From an uncultured Bacteroidales bacterium (GTDB lineage: Bacteria > Bacteroidota > Bacteroidia > Bacteroidales > F082), in contig CALBNP010000001.1 in NCBI GenBank assembly GCA_937896505.1, positions 1 to 45,800 of the forward strand: a stretch of 45,800 nucleotides of DNA, written 5' to 3'. Each line of letters starts with the position of its first letter. Position 1 is the stretch's first letter. Below, one piece after another: positions 24,392 to 33,737 of the stretch. The notes beneath the pieces were generated by a model, which worked only from the letters and a program-made list of their open reading frames with translations, was not told the DNA's origin and did not search any database. A program made the position numbers and the translations under genes.

Positions 24392-24413
24392 GAGACGCGA
24401 TGAATCGCGTCTC
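24392..24413. repeat. Palindrome GAGACGCGAT-GA-ATCGCGTCTC
   Basis: A perfect 10-bp inverted repeat with a two-base centre touches the last base of the TPR gene's stop codon. The same word recurs between genes in many bacterial genomes, so it is probably a dispersed palindromic repeat. It could also partly terminate transcription between the TPR gene and rsmA. Confidence 0.75.
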
Positions 24414-26278
24414 TACTGGATTTTTCGATAATTTTTCTTCGCTTGGGCTGTATAGATGCTCGTTGAATAATCGTCAATCAAGGTTTCGTAATGCTGTTTG
24501 GCATCTTCCTTTTTGTCCAATTCATTTTGTTCCAAAAGAGCTGCCTCCATCAAGGCGTGGTCAGTCATATAACTGAACTGGTAGTTGTCAACGATTTGCA
24601 AAAACAGCTGTTCAGCTTCAGCAAATTCATGATTTATCTTTGCAAGCTCTGCTTTGCGGAACAAAGCATGAGGAATACTCACCTCGTTGCCATTAGCGAC
24701 GATGGAATCCAAAACCATCATTGCCTCATCATATCGTTGCTGATAGATTCGGTAATCGGCACGAGCCAAACGCTTAAGTTCCAGGCCTGTAGTATCGATT
24801 TCAAGGTTGTCTTTGATGACCAGCGACAAAGTCATGGCATCATTGGCAATCAGTTTCGAAGTGGCAGCTTTCAGTACATGAAGTTGGGTTTCGGCCCAGG
24901 CAAATTCGCCGATAAAATAGCGCAACTTTGCGTTTCTGAAACGCGCTTCATGGCCCAAAGGTTCTTCTTTCATGCTTTTGTCAACTTGGCTATAGAGCAA
25001 GGTAGCTTCCCACACCTCGTCATCAAACAAATAGATGTCGGCCAAAAGCAGCTTGAGTTCTGCCTTGTCTTGCTTCGACTTCACTGTTTCTATCGTGTTC
25101 TCCAACAATTGGATAGCATCATTCTTACGGTCCAAGCGGTAGGCCATAATGTCAGCTTGGGTCTTCACCAAACTCGTCAATTCAGCGGTTCCAACATTCA
25201 GATATTCCTTGTCCAAACGCTCCGAAAGACGGTTGAAAACCTTTACATCATTGCAATTTTCGGCTTTCAGTTTTTGGTATTCGGCGTCAATCAAACCTGC
25301 CACCGCTCGACCATAATAAGGTCCCGACTTACCTTTCTTGCAAATGTAGTCGAACCCGTCACGAGCCACGTCAAATTGCCGATTACTCAAGCAAATGCTA
25401 GCCAAATTCACAATCTGGCCATCTTGGTCACCGATGCGCCTATCAATGCTCTTACTTTGTGCCAAAGCAATGTCGTAATCTTCCTGCTGCAAGGCAAACC
25501 AAACTAGCAGTTTCGCAAACTCCACATTATCAGGTTTTTCCTGTGTTTGTTTCAGCAAAGCCATCCTCAAATTATCTGCGATGCTATTATTGACATCATA
25601 AAACAGCAAGGTTTGCAAACGATTCTTGATATTGTTGTACTGAGCAGGATGCGACTCAAGTTCAAGGAAATAGTAGCGGAATGCGTTTTGGTAATCCGCC
25701 ATCGACTGATAGGTATAGGCCAATTCCATGAAGAATGGGCTGTTCTCCGTTTTCGAGCAAATGTCAGCACCTTTTTCATAGACGCGCAATGCCATGTCAT
25801 TAAGTCCACGCGAACGGAGGAAATTGCCTACGCCTTGAATCGTTCCCAAATCATCCGGCAACGATTTCAGAATTGCATTAAACTGTTTTTCAGCTTTTTT
25901 CGGTTCATCATTTAAGCCATAAACGAATACCAAATCCACCAAGGTCTTTGCGTCTTTTGGATATTTCCTTTCGAACAACTTTAGTTGATGGATAGCTTCA
26001 TCGTAATTCTTTTGCAGTATCAGGCATTCCACATATTGGTGGAAAAGATACGGCTGATTGTATTTCTGATAAAGTTTCTCGTACAGTTCACTCGCCTTTT
26101 CATACTCCTGATTCGCGAAGCAACGACTGGCCAACTGCTCGTCAATTTGGCGTTGTTCGTCACGTTTTTCTATTTCCCGTTTTTTCTTTTCTTCGGCAGC
26201 AGTCGAAACATTTTGGGCATCCACACAGAAAGCGGACACCAAAATGAAAAGTAGAAATATGAGACGAGAACGAATCAT
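24413..26278 (-). CDS. Periplasmic tetratricopeptide-repeat protein
   Basis: The 621-residue protein has a signal peptide (MIRSRLIFLLFILVSAFCVDAQ), then a Lys/Glu-rich stretch (EEKKKREIEKRDEQRQIDEQ) likely to be helical. TPR-like helical pairs fill most of the rest, for example EYEKASELYEKLYQKY, NYDEAIHQLKLFERKYPKD, EYDEA-type pairs in the middle, and DAKQHYETLIDDYSTSIYTA at the end. TPR proteins act as scaffolds for other proteins; the partner is unknown. Its ATG overlaps the stop codon of the preceding small lipoprotein gene by four bases (ATGA), so the two are coupled and probably work together. The stop codon lies at the edge of a dispersed palindrome. Confidence 0.85.
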   Translation of the reverse strand: MIRSRLIFLLFILVSAFCVDAQNVSTAAEEKKKREIEKRDEQRQIDEQLASRCFANQEYEKASELYEKLYQKYNQPYLFHQYVECLILQKNYDEAIHQLKLFERKYPKDAKTLVDLVFVYGLNDEPKKAEKQFNAILKSLPDDLGTIQGVGNFLRSRGLNDMALRVYEKGADICSKTENSPFFMELAYTYQSMADYQNAFRYYFLELESHPAQYNNIKNRLQTLLFYDVNNSIADNLRMALLKQTQEKPDNVEFAKLLVWFALQQEDYDIALAQSKSIDRRIGDQDGQIVNLASICLSNRQFDVARDGFDYICKKGKSGPYYGRAVAGLIDAEYQKLKAENCNDVKVFNRLSERLDKEYLNVGTAELTSLVKTQADIMAYRLDRKNDAIQLLENTIETVKSKQDKAELKLLLADIYLFDDEVWEATLLYSQVDKSMKEEPLGHEARFRNAKLRYFIGEFAWAETQLHVLKAATSKLIANDAMTLSLVIKDNLEIDTTGLELKRLARADYRIYQQRYDEAMMVLDSIVANGNEVSIPHALFRKAELAKINHEFAEAEQLFLQIVDNYQFSYMTDHALMEAALLEQNELDKKEDAKQHYETLIDDYSTSIYTAQAKKNYRKIQ

Positions 26279-26778
26279 TTCAAGGCATCAAGTTCCTTTT
26301 GACACGAACCAAAACGGTCTTTAAAATAGAGGATTTGGTTGTGCAAGGTGTCGGCAGCAATGGTTTCGCGTTCAAGATATACGTTGAACAGCGAATCATT
26401 AATCATTTCGTTTTCAAAGTCGAATTGCAAGTCGGTGAGTTGCTTTTTCGAATAATCCAACTTGGATTTCAGCGAAGGTTTGACTTCCATGAATTGCTGT
26501 AGATAAGCCTGGGCAAGATTGAGCTTTTCAAAATAGCCCTGAACTATATTTGGATCAACTGAGCCAAGTTGCGAGTCGATGTTCATGAAAGAAGTCTTCA
26601 ATTTGACGAAATCATTGGCTTCAAAGTCCTGGAAAGCAACGATGTCATTATCAACCTGTTGCTGAAGATTTGTGAGGCGTTCTGCCGGAGACGGCGCCGA
26701 TGTCTTGTTAGTACATCCGTTGAATGCGAGGGCCGAAAACACGGCGATAACCAATACGGTTTTTACAAAAGTTTTCAA
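26275..26778 (-). CDS. Small lipoprotein, helical, unknown function
   Basis: The protein has 167 residues. The N-terminus KTFVKTVLVIAVFSALAFNG is followed by Cys, giving a lipobox (FNGC). The mature part is mostly helical and acidic, with EANDFVKLKTSFMNIDSQLG and a C-terminal FKDRFGSCQKELDALK; it could form a coiled-coil. The only start that fits the reading frame is TTG at 26778-26776, because no ATG or GTG lies between it and the upstream stop. A -7 box is found 26 bases before it. It is translationally coupled to the TPR gene. I do not recognise the family. Confidence 0.72.
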   Translation of the reverse strand: MKTFVKTVLVIAVFSALAFNGCTNKTSAPSPAERLTNLQQQVDNDIVAFQDFEANDFVKLKTSFMNIDSQLGSVDPNIVQGYFEKLNLAQAYLQQFMEVKPSLKSKLDYSKKQLTDLQFDFENEMINDSLFNVYLERETIAADTLHNQILYFKDRFGSCQKELDALK

Positions 26779-26804
26779 TGTCTTAAAGTATTAAAATGAG
26801 AAAG

Positions 26805-26812
26805 CAAAATTA
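26805..26812 (-). promoter_or_regulatory. -7 box of the lipoprotein-TPR-rsmA group
   Basis: The minus strand reads TAATTTTG, 26 bases before the TTG start codon at 26778. Confidence 0.5.
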
Positions 26813-26861
26813 TGAAATTTTCGTCGATGGGGGTTCAACAATCGCGAAATTTTCGCTACGC

Positions 26862-26892
26862 AAAAAGCCCGACCATCAATGATAGTCGGGCT
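26862..26892 (-). terminator. Terminator of the rplU-rpmA operon
   Basis: AGCCCGACTATCA and TGATGGTCGGGCT form a stem with a very short central loop, followed on the minus strand by TTTTT. It lies 22 bases past the rpmA stop. Confidence 0.9.
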
Positions 26893-26913
26893 AAGTCTTT
26901 ATCAGAAGAATGA

Positions 26914-27186
26914 TTATTCAGTGATTTGACCTTCCACTGGAAGGATGGAGACGAATGACTTGTTGTCTCTCTTCTTTTGAAATTCAACGATGCCATCGCA
27001 CAAAGCATACAAGGTGTGATCCTTGCCCATACCGACATTCTTGCCAGGATAGTGCTTGGTGCCACGTTGACGGACGATGATATTACCTGCTATTGCAGCT
27101 TGACCACCGAAAAGTTTAATACCGAGTCGCTTACTAGCTGACTCACGACCGTTCTCTGAACTACCGACGCCTTTTTTGTGTGCCAT
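26914..27186 (-). CDS. rpmA: 50S ribosomal protein L27
   Basis: L27 sits near the peptidyl-transferase centre of the large subunit. The 90 residues read MAHKKGVGSSENGRESASKR and contain GGQAAIAGNIIVRQRGTKHY, both fully typical. The N-terminus starts directly with AHKKG, so no protease-cleaved leader is present. The gene is 23 bases after rplU, the standard L21-L27 order, and ends at a strong terminator. Confidence 0.98.
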   Translation of the reverse strand: MAHKKGVGSSENGRESASKRLGIKLFGGQAAIAGNIIVRQRGTKHYPGKNVGMGKDHTLYALCDGIVEFQKKRDNKSFVSILPVEGQITE

Positions 27187-27209
27187 ATCTTCTAAATTTA
27201 AGCGGTTTT

Positions 27210-27521
27210 TTACTCAGTGATGCTATCGATAACGACCTTGCTCAAATATTGGCGATGACCGTTAGAGGTTTGATAGCCTTTTCTTCTTCTTTTCTTGAAA
27301 ACGATAACCTTGTTACCCTTGCAGTGTTGCATGATGGTGGCTTCGACATTAGCGCCGGCTACCGTCGGGGCTCCTACTTTCGTCGAACCTTCGTTTTCGA
27401 TTAATAACACTCTGTCGAAAGAAACTTTGCTTCCTTCTTCTCCTTGCAGTCTGTTAACAAACAATTCTTGACCTTGAGTCACTTTAAACTGCTGACCTGC
27501 GATTTCTACTATTGCGTACAT
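27210..27521 (-). CDS. rplU: 50S ribosomal protein L21
   Basis: L21 is a large-subunit protein that binds 23S rRNA. The 103 residues begin MYAIVEIAGQQFKVTQGQEL and include KRRRKGYQTSNGHRQYLSKV, the basic rRNA-binding end. The gene is preceded by a short leader with a perfect hairpin and a good promoter, and is followed by rpmA in the same transcript. Confidence 0.98.
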   Translation of the reverse strand: MYAIVEIAGQQFKVTQGQELFVNRLQGEEGSKVSFDRVLLIENEGSTKVGAPTVAGANVEATIMQHCKGNKVIVFKKRRRKGYQTSNGHRQYLSKVVIDSITE

Positions 27522-27527
27522 TTCTCG

Positions 27528-27596
27528 ATATCTTTTTAGATATTTTCTACCTTAATTTTTCGGACTGCAAAAATACAACTTTTTTCATTTGTGCAA
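27528..27596 (-). promoter_or_regulatory. Promoter and leader hairpin of rplU
   Basis: On the minus strand TTG (27596-27594) and TATTTTTG (27575-27568) are 18 bases apart and fit the -33/-7 pattern. Downstream, ATATCT and AGATAT form a 6-bp hairpin with an AAAA loop (27528-27543), ending six bases before the ATG, where the ribosome would bind. A hairpin there could allow feedback by L21, but that is inference. Confidence 0.55.
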
Positions 27597-27660
27597 GACA
27601 AATCGAACTTTTTTATTTTCAATTTCTTTTTCACACGGCATATTATCTCATAAAATTACT

Positions 27661-27668
27661 TACTTTTG
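27661..27668 (+). promoter_or_regulatory. -7 box of the ECF sigma-factor gene
   Basis: TACTTTTG fits the consensus and lies 35 bases before the ATG at 27704. The upstream region is shared with the divergent rplU promoter. Confidence 0.5.
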
Positions 27669-27703
27669 CCAGTCGTTTGCGAGCACAACGAAAACACAAC
27701 AAG

Positions 27704-28246
27704 ATGAGTGACAGCGAATTAAACAGTATTATTGAAAAACTTAAACAAGGCGACAGAGACTCTTTCGACAAGATTTTCCGCCGGTTTTATGCTCCGATGA
27801 TTCGCTTCAGCATCCGTTTTGTGGCCGATTCTGATGTCGCAGCAGAGATTGTACAGGACTTTTTCGTGAAATTATGGACCAATCACGACAAGCTGAACAT
27901 TAATACCTCATTCGAGTCCTTCCTGATGCGCTCCATCCAAAATGCAGCCCTCACCTATATTAATAAGGAACGCTCACACAGCGAAATCAATCTCAAAGTA
28001 TATACCGAAGAAGGCGAAGCTTGCGACCCTTCGCAAGAGCTCCAGTCGAAGAACCTTGAAGCAGCTTATAGGAAAGTTTTGGCCGAAATGCCAGAAAAAC
28101 GTCGGCTCGTCTTCCAAGCCAGCCGCTTCGACGGGATGAAATACGCCGAAATCGCCGAGAAATACGGCCTGTCGCAAAAGACCGTAGAAGCCCACATGAG
28201 CGCCGCAATCAAACAACTCAAGGAAGGACTCAAGGATTATATTTAA
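27704..28246 (+). CDS. ECF-type RNA polymerase sigma factor (FecI-like)
   Basis: The 180-residue protein directs RNA polymerase to specific promoters. Region 2 includes FDKIFRRFYAPMIRFSIRFV and AEIVQDFFVKLW. Region 4 includes EMPEKRRLVFQASRFDGMKY, then AEIAEKYGLSQKTVEAHMSA and IKQLKEGL as the helix-turn-helix. The start at 27704 (MSDSELNS) gives the usual length; an upstream frame from 27512 overlaps the rplU promoter and is rejected. A FecR anti-sigma gene follows after 76 bases, so the pair forms a FecIR-type module. It probably drives the downstream STN-barrel and T9SS genes and perhaps itself. Confidence 0.93.
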   Translation: MSDSELNSIIEKLKQGDRDSFDKIFRRFYAPMIRFSIRFVADSDVAAEIVQDFFVKLWTNHDKLNINTSFESFLMRSIQNAALTYINKERSHSEINLKVYTEEGEACDPSQELQSKNLEAAYRKVLAEMPEKRRLVFQASRFDGMKYAEIAEKYGLSQKTVEAHMSAAIKQLKEGLKDYI

Positions 28247-28322
28247 AAAATCTGAAAAAATTTCGTTTTCGACTAAGGGTAAAACACAAGTTATTAGTCA
28301 TATAAGTGAAATTAGAAACAAA

Positions 28323-29318
28323 ATGAACACGAACAACGGCAAATATGATGCTTTAATCATGGACTACCTCGATGGAATTTGCTCCGCAGAGGAAGCCCAA
28401 GATTTGCTTTTGTGGCTTGCCGAATCGGAAAGCAATCGTGCTCATTTTGAAGAATTTAAGCAAGTTTGGTCACTCACCGATTTCAGCATTCCAAGCGATA
28501 TTGACACCGAAGCCGCTTTGGCTAACGTAAACGAAATCATTAAAGAAACCGAAAATCGGGAGCCAGCTCAAATTGTCGAAATGCCTTGGCTGAGAAGAAA
28601 CCTCAAAGCCGTTTCGAGCGTTGCAGCAGCCGTTGTGGTCGCCATCGTGTTGGGATTTTTGTTCCTAAAACCGAACACTGACACCATCACCTTCGCATCC
28701 AACGGAAACGACCAGACCTACACCCTTCCCGATGGCTCAACCATCGAATTTGAAGGTGAATCAACGGTTTCATATCTCGCCAATTTCAAGGAAAGAGAAA
28801 TCGACTTCAAAGGCAAAGCCCAATTTGACATCGCAAAAGATGAAAGTCATCCATTCACCATCCATTGTGGCGACATTAATGTCAAGGTGCTGGGCACCAA
28901 TTTCTTGCTGAACGCCGAACAAGACAACTATTTTGTCGATCTTATTTCAGGCAAGGTCCAGATGGTCAATGTTGACCAGAAAGGACACGAATCTGGCAGC
29001 ATCGAACTCATGCCTGGCGAACGCGGCATCTTCAACAACAACGATAGCAGCTTGAAGGCCATGTCGTATAGCGAAGTGAAGAAAGAAGAACTCACCAACG
29101 AGCATTACCTTGACTTCAACGATGTCAAACTGTCAACGATTGTCGAAGCCCTCGAATTCCTCTACGACATTAAGATCGTGTTGCCTGAAAAGTATGCAAA
29201 CAGCAAACTCACAGCACGTTTCACCGATCAGGATAGCGTTGATGACATGCTTGAAACCATTGCCACGGTATTCAATTTCGAGATTACAAAAGACGGCAAT
29301 ACCTACACCATCCACTAA
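28323..29318 (+). CDS. FecR-type anti-sigma factor with DUF4974 tail
   Basis: FecR proteins hold an ECF sigma factor inactive in the cytoplasm and release it when an outer-membrane receptor contacts their periplasmic part. The 331 residues have a cytoplasmic N-terminus (DYLDGICSAEEAQDLLLWLA), one membrane span at about 95-115 and a FecR core (FASNGNDQTYTLPDGSTIEF, LGTNFLLNAEQDN). A C-terminal DUF4974 domain follows from about 255 (LDFNDVKLSTIVEALEFLYD). DUF4974 is related to the STN fold and may meet the STN domain of the next gene product. All parts are complete. Confidence 0.93.
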   Translation: MNTNNGKYDALIMDYLDGICSAEEAQDLLLWLAESESNRAHFEEFKQVWSLTDFSIPSDIDTEAALANVNEIIKETENREPAQIVEMPWLRRNLKAVSSVAAAVVVAIVLGFLFLKPNTDTITFASNGNDQTYTLPDGSTIEFEGESTVSYLANFKEREIDFKGKAQFDIAKDESHPFTIHCGDINVKVLGTNFLLNAEQDNYFVDLISGKVQMVNVDQKGHESGSIELMPGERGIFNNNDSSLKAMSYSEVKKEELTNEHYLDFNDVKLSTIVEALEFLYDIKIVLPEKYANSKLTARFTDQDSVDDMLETIATVFNFEITKDGNTYTIH

Positions 29319-29410
29319 TCGTTTTCCTTCTTTCTCTCCATTTTTAGCCTCATAAAGAGGTTCCTATTTTATTTTATTGTAAATTAGCGGCCTATTTTCG
29401 ACTACTAATT

Positions 29411-30736
29411 ATGGAGTTACCTACAACATCAATACCTAAAAAACATCGCAAAATATTAAACGACAGTATTTTGCCTATTTTTCTCATTTCGTTTTTCCTG
29501 ACGTTGTTCACCCTAATCCGCCCGCAAGAAGCCAAAGCCCAAAACTTTGACGCGCTCATTTCCTTTTCGGTTGAATCGTGCAGCTTAGATGCGGCCTTGG
29601 AAAAACTTCTTGCAGAGTATGACATTAATGTCGCCTTCAGCAAGGCAGAACTCAGCAAAATCAGAATCGAGAGATACAGTTGTTCCTACAAGTCAACGGA
29701 AGAAGTGCTGGCCGACTTGCTGAAAGGTACGAATTACGGTTTCAGAAAAATTGGAATGCAATATGTGATCAGGAAAAACAAGGCCCTTGACCCCGAAAAG
29801 AACGAGCAAAACGACCCGATTAATGAAATCAAGAAACACAAGACGGAAACCATCATGAGCAAGGCTGGCGACACCATTCGTGTGTTCGACACGATGCAGG
29901 TGATTCGCACCGTGATGCGTTACGACACAATCGTACGCTACGACAGCATCGTGAGGGTCGATACCGTTTTCGACATCAAATACAAAGGCTACGAAATCAA
30001 ATGGCCTAAGTTCAAAGACAATGGTTGGTTCATCTCGCCTTCATTGGATTATGGATTTGCCTTCATTAGCCAAAACATTGACAAAACATTGGCCGAAGGA
30101 AACATTTCCGTCAATCTTTTGCCTAGCTCCGACTTCACCATTGCCCTTGATGGAGGCTACAAGAAAAACCGCCTCGCATTCGGCATAAGTTTGTCTTATA
30201 ACACTTTGCGCTATCGCTTCCAACTCGACGAGACCATATTCACTGGCGATTACTATGTCAACGACACGCTGGATTCCTATTACGTTGTCCATCCAAACAT
30301 CGGTGACACAGCCTATTACTACATCCTTGATTCGACCTACATTCCATTGGAAACCACCACCAATACGTTTCGCGACGTAAACCGTCACGACTATCTTGGT
30401 CTTGGCATTTTTGCCTCGTTCGACATTTATCGGAATGCCCATTTCAGACTTTTCACCAAAGTCCAAGCCACGGTCGGTTTCCTCACTCATGCCGAAGGCT
30501 CAACGATAAAACAAGGGCAAATCATAGGTAATTCACTTACTATCAATGAATTGAAACCGACAAAATTCGCCTATCAAATCGGTTTGGGCGGGGCTTGGAA
30601 AGTAGCCAATCGGATTGAACTCATCCCCGAGATATACTTCATGAAAAACGTCGGAACGCTATTCAAAGACGAATCGCCCATCAACATGCAGACACGCTTC
30701 CTAAAATTGAGATTAGGTTTGACTTACTATTTCTAA
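29411..30736 (+). CDS. STN-domain outer-membrane beta-barrel protein without a TonB receptor core
   Basis: The 441-residue protein has an extended signal sequence ending near residue 44 (EAKAQ). It then has an STN domain at about 48-120 (FSVESCSLDAALEKLLAEYD, then YSCSYKSTEEVLADLLKG). The linker at about 150-190 is repetitive and Asp/Thr/Arg-rich, with YDTIVRYDSIVRVDTVFD. The last 240 residues alternate amphipathic strands and end in LRLGLTYYF, a barrel C-terminus with final Phe. In FecIR systems the STN domain belongs to a TonB-dependent transporter of 700-1000 residues with a plug. Here no plug, TonB box or large barrel is present. It sits directly after the FecR gene and probably signals to it. 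The stimulus is unknown. Confidence 0.75.
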   Translation: MELPTTSIPKKHRKILNDSILPIFLISFFLTLFTLIRPQEAKAQNFDALISFSVESCSLDAALEKLLAEYDINVAFSKAELSKIRIERYSCSYKSTEEVLADLLKGTNYGFRKIGMQYVIRKNKALDPEKNEQNDPINEIKKHKTETIMSKAGDTIRVFDTMQVIRTVMRYDTIVRYDSIVRVDTVFDIKYKGYEIKWPKFKDNGWFISPSLDYGFAFISQNIDKTLAEGNISVNLLPSSDFTIALDGGYKKNRLAFGISLSYNTLRYRFQLDETIFTGDYYVNDTLDSYYVVHPNIGDTAYYYILDSTYIPLETTTNTFRDVNRHDYLGLGIFASFDIYRNAHFRLFTKVQATVGFLTHAEGSTIKQGQIIGNSLTINELKPTKFAYQIGLGGAWKVANRIELIPEIYFMKNVGTLFKDESPINMQTRFLKLRLGLTYYF

Positions 30737-30739
30737 GCC

Positions 30740-33730
30740 ATGAAACGCCTCACGAACATATCGAGAATCTTGTCCGTCGCACTTCTGATGCAATTTGCGA
30801 TTTCCGTCAGGGCACAACATTACATTCCCATCGACGGCGAGATAAGCGACATTGTCACACTGACGAAGTTGGGCAGCGACTCGGCCTATTTGGTCAACGA
30901 GGCCATCCTCGTGGCAGAAAACGGCGAATTGAATATCGAAAGTGGTGTCAGGATTTATTTCGGGCAATCGGCCTACATCCGTGTTGACGGCGGAAAACTG
31001 AATATGCTTGGGCAGCAAAACGACTCCATCTATCTGCTTTGCTACGAAATGTCACACGACTGGGCAGGCATCCAACTGAAAAACATCAACGATAGCCAAT
31101 CCGTCAACATCAGCTATATCAAGGCCGTTGGTGCCAATCCAGCCATCTCCGCTTCGATGAGTTCCGATGTAAACATCAAACACTGTGGATTTTACAACTA
31201 TTATGCAGGCAAAGGAATCGACATCAACGACTGCAATGGCTTCGTGATCGACAGCTGTTTCTTCTCGCAATGCGTTTCAGGCATTGAATTAAGAGCCACG
31301 ACGAGCGACAGCCGCAACAATCGTTTTTCACACAACATCTTCGACCAAGGACAAATCAACATCAGCGTCTCAAACGTCAACTACGGCTGGAAATGCTTCG
31401 ATAACTATATCAGCAACAACTGTTTCCAGAATGCTGCCACCGCCATCTATTTCGAATCGGTAGGCGGCGTGCTTTACAGCGGAGGCAAAAACTACATCAC
31501 TGGCAACATCATCTCAACAGAACTTCCCGAAGGAAACAGCAACTATTCGTCATACGGAATCAAGGCCGCCATGGACTCGTTGGTCATCCAAAACAATGTA
31601 TTCTGGCACAACGACGAAGCCATCACCATGCTCAGAAACTGCCACTTGACTGTCGAGCAAAACACTTTCTATGAAAACGGCAAGGTGATAACCAATCTCT
31701 TGCCTTTGAGCAGCGTAAACTTCATAGGGAACACCGTTAGCGAAGCCAAAGACATGGTCATCAAGTTTGCCAACAGCAATGCGAAAGCCAATTCGAACAA
31801 TTTCATGTATCCGGAAAACGGCACCATCCTATTCGCAAACAGCTGCGCCGACGACATCGACATGCGCCAAAACTTTTGGGACACGCAAACGGCTTCCGAG
31901 ATTGAAGCGATGCTCATCGACAAGCACGACAACCCCGATTTGGGAATTTTAGACTATGCCGACTTCCTTTCGGCACCCAACACCGATGCTCCACTTTCAC
32001 CACCCCATACCGTGAAGAAGCAATTCGTCGATGGCAGCTGGCTCATCTCATGGGACGAGAATCCCGAAGCCGACCTCGACCATTATGTGCTATTTTATGG
32101 CGATTTCAACTACTACAAATTTTCGCGGCATAGCAATCCCATTTATGCCAACAGTTGCAACATTCCATCGCAATCGGCAGAAAACATTGCAGTTATGGCT
32201 TGCGAGCAACTTTATGATGCTGACGCATACGTCCATTCCGGGAAAAGCGCCTACGCCTTTGCCACCTATTATCCTTTTGCCGGGCACGACGACTACCTCT
32301 GCGCACCCGAAACTGAATATTTCATCAAGAACGCCAATATTCCATACACTTACAACAGCTTCGTTTGGCAGACCTCTGGCACAGGCACTTTCTCCGACCC
32401 ACTCTCGCTACGAACCTCCTACTACCCTTCTGTTCAAGACTTTGAGATGGGAAGCGTAACGCTCACGCTTCGCGTCCTCTACAATGGAGAAACAAAAACC
32501 GATGCTCTCGACCTTACGCTTTACAAGCAACTAAGCGTATTTGCCGGTAACGATGATTTCTATGGTCTAATCGACCCTATCACCATTGCCGATGCAACAG
32601 CCTCAAATTTCGATTCTATCCGTTGGCACAGTTTGGGCGATGGACGTTTCGACGACGAATACATGATCAACCCGACCTACTTCTTGGGCGAGAACGACAT
32701 CCTGCAAAGACAAGTCTCCTTGGTGATAGAAGGCTGGTCGTTCTGCGGTCACCAAAGCGACACCGTCTCATACGATTTATACGAGACCTTCTCGCTTGAA
32801 GGCATGACTTGGTTAGGTGGAAATCCGCGACCCAACACGCAAGTCGTTGCAGCAGCCTCGCGCAACACCAATCCTTTCACTCATGAGTTTTACCGCACCA
32901 TTTCAGACGAAAACGGGCATTTCAGTTTCCCTAAACTCTTGCCTAACACCTATATCCTTTATGCTTTCCCTGATACGATAAGCAACACGGTTTCAGGTGC
33001 TTATTATCTAAACAACCTTCAATGGAGCGAATCGAACATGATTGTCGTTGATGGAAACACATACGACGTTGACATCGATTTGCCTGCCTTGCCTGAAGAT
33101 TTCAACATCGGCAGTGGTTCCATCAGTGGCGTTTTCGAACTACCAGGAAGCATATTTACGGCCAGCGATTTCTATTGCACCTCGTGGCTGCGCGAAGAAG
33201 ACGAGTCGCAGTATTGCGAGGGAGGCTTATCGAATGTTGGCATCATCCTCATGAACTCGACGAAACAGCGCATCCTCGGTTTCACCCTCACCGATGCCAA
33301 AGGCAGATTCAAGTTTTCACAACTTCCTTACGGTTCATACCACATCTTGGCCGACATACCCCGCTTTGGCAGAGGAACATGCGAGCAAGTCACTCTTTCA
33401 GGCCAAGCACCTTGCGTTGACGATTTGCACCTTTATTTAGACAATAAAGGTCAAGTTGCCATGCGCAACAACGGCAGCCCTTCACAAAGTCATGCCTACC
33501 TCTATCCAAGCCCAAGTGACGGGCAACTTACGCTTTTCGGACTTGAACCCGGTTGCAGCTACACAATCAGCATCGTCAATAACCTTGGCGCAAGGATGAC
33601 GCAAGACGTTATCAAGGCCAACCTTTGCGGTGAAACCACGCTAGACCTTACCCAATTCACAAAGGGCATCTACATCATCCACATCGTTTCGTCAACAACA
33701 AGCGAAGCAATCAAGTTCATCAAACGATAA
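30740..33730 (+). CDS. T9SS cargo protein with parallel beta-helix and carboxypeptidase-regulatory-like repeats
   Basis: The 996-residue secreted protein starts with a signal peptide ending at about residue 26 (SVRAQ). Residues about 60-400 show Asn-rich right-handed beta-helix turns such as NNRFSHNIFDQGQINISVSN and IQNNVFWHNDEAITML. A fibronectin-like segment follows (WLISWDENPEADLDHYVLFY). Two CarboxypepD_reg-like domains contain ENGHFSFPKLLPNTYILYAF and KGRFKFSQLPYGSYHILADI. The last roughly 80 residues form a type A sorting domain (LYPSPSDGQLTLFGLEPG to IKFIKR). Such a domain sends proteins through the type IX system to the cell surface. The ATG is three bases after the STN gene stop. It may bind or process a glycan, but no catalytic residues were identified. 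Confidence 0.82.
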   Translation: MKRLTNISRILSVALLMQFAISVRAQHYIPIDGEISDIVTLTKLGSDSAYLVNEAILVAENGELNIESGVRIYFGQSAYIRVDGGKLNMLGQQNDSIYLLCYEMSHDWAGIQLKNINDSQSVNISYIKAVGANPAISASMSSDVNIKHCGFYNYYAGKGIDINDCNGFVIDSCFFSQCVSGIELRATTSDSRNNRFSHNIFDQGQINISVSNVNYGWKCFDNYISNNCFQNAATAIYFESVGGVLYSGGKNYITGNIISTELPEGNSNYSSYGIKAAMDSLVIQNNVFWHNDEAITMLRNCHLTVEQNTFYENGKVITNLLPLSSVNFIGNTVSEAKDMVIKFANSNAKANSNNFMYPENGTILFANSCADDIDMRQNFWDTQTASEIEAMLIDKHDNPDLGILDYADFLSAPNTDAPLSPPHTVKKQFVDGSWLISWDENPEADLDHYVLFYGDFNYYKFSRHSNPIYANSCNIPSQSAENIAVMACEQLYDADAYVHSGKSAYAFATYYPFAGHDDYLCAPETEYFIKNANIPYTYNSFVWQTSGTGTFSDPLSLRTSYYPSVQDFEMGSVTLTLRVLYNGETKTDALDLTLYKQLSVFAGNDDFYGLIDPITIADATASNFDSIRWHSLGDGRFDDEYMINPTYFLGENDILQRQVSLVIEGWSFCGHQSDTVSYDLYETFSLEGMTWLGGNPRPNTQVVAAASRNTNPFTHEFYRTISDENGHFSFPKLLPNTYILYAFPDTISNTVSGAYYLNNLQWSESNMIVVDGNTYDVDIDLPALPEDFNIGSGSISGVFELPGSIFTASDFYCTSWLREEDESQYCEGGLSNVGIILMNSTKQRILGFTLTDAKGRFKFSQLPYGSYHILADIPRFGRGTCEQVTLSGQAPCVDDLHLYLDNKGQVAMRNNGSPSQSHAYLYPSPSDGQLTLFGLEPGCSYTISIVNNLGARMTQDVIKANLCGETTLDLTQFTKGIYIIHIVSSTTSEAIKFIKR

Positions 33731-33737
33731 TCACACC

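Noticed and set aside
24491..25507. A 338-residue plus-strand frame
   Set aside because: It is antisense to the TPR gene, which has a signal peptide and repeat pattern.
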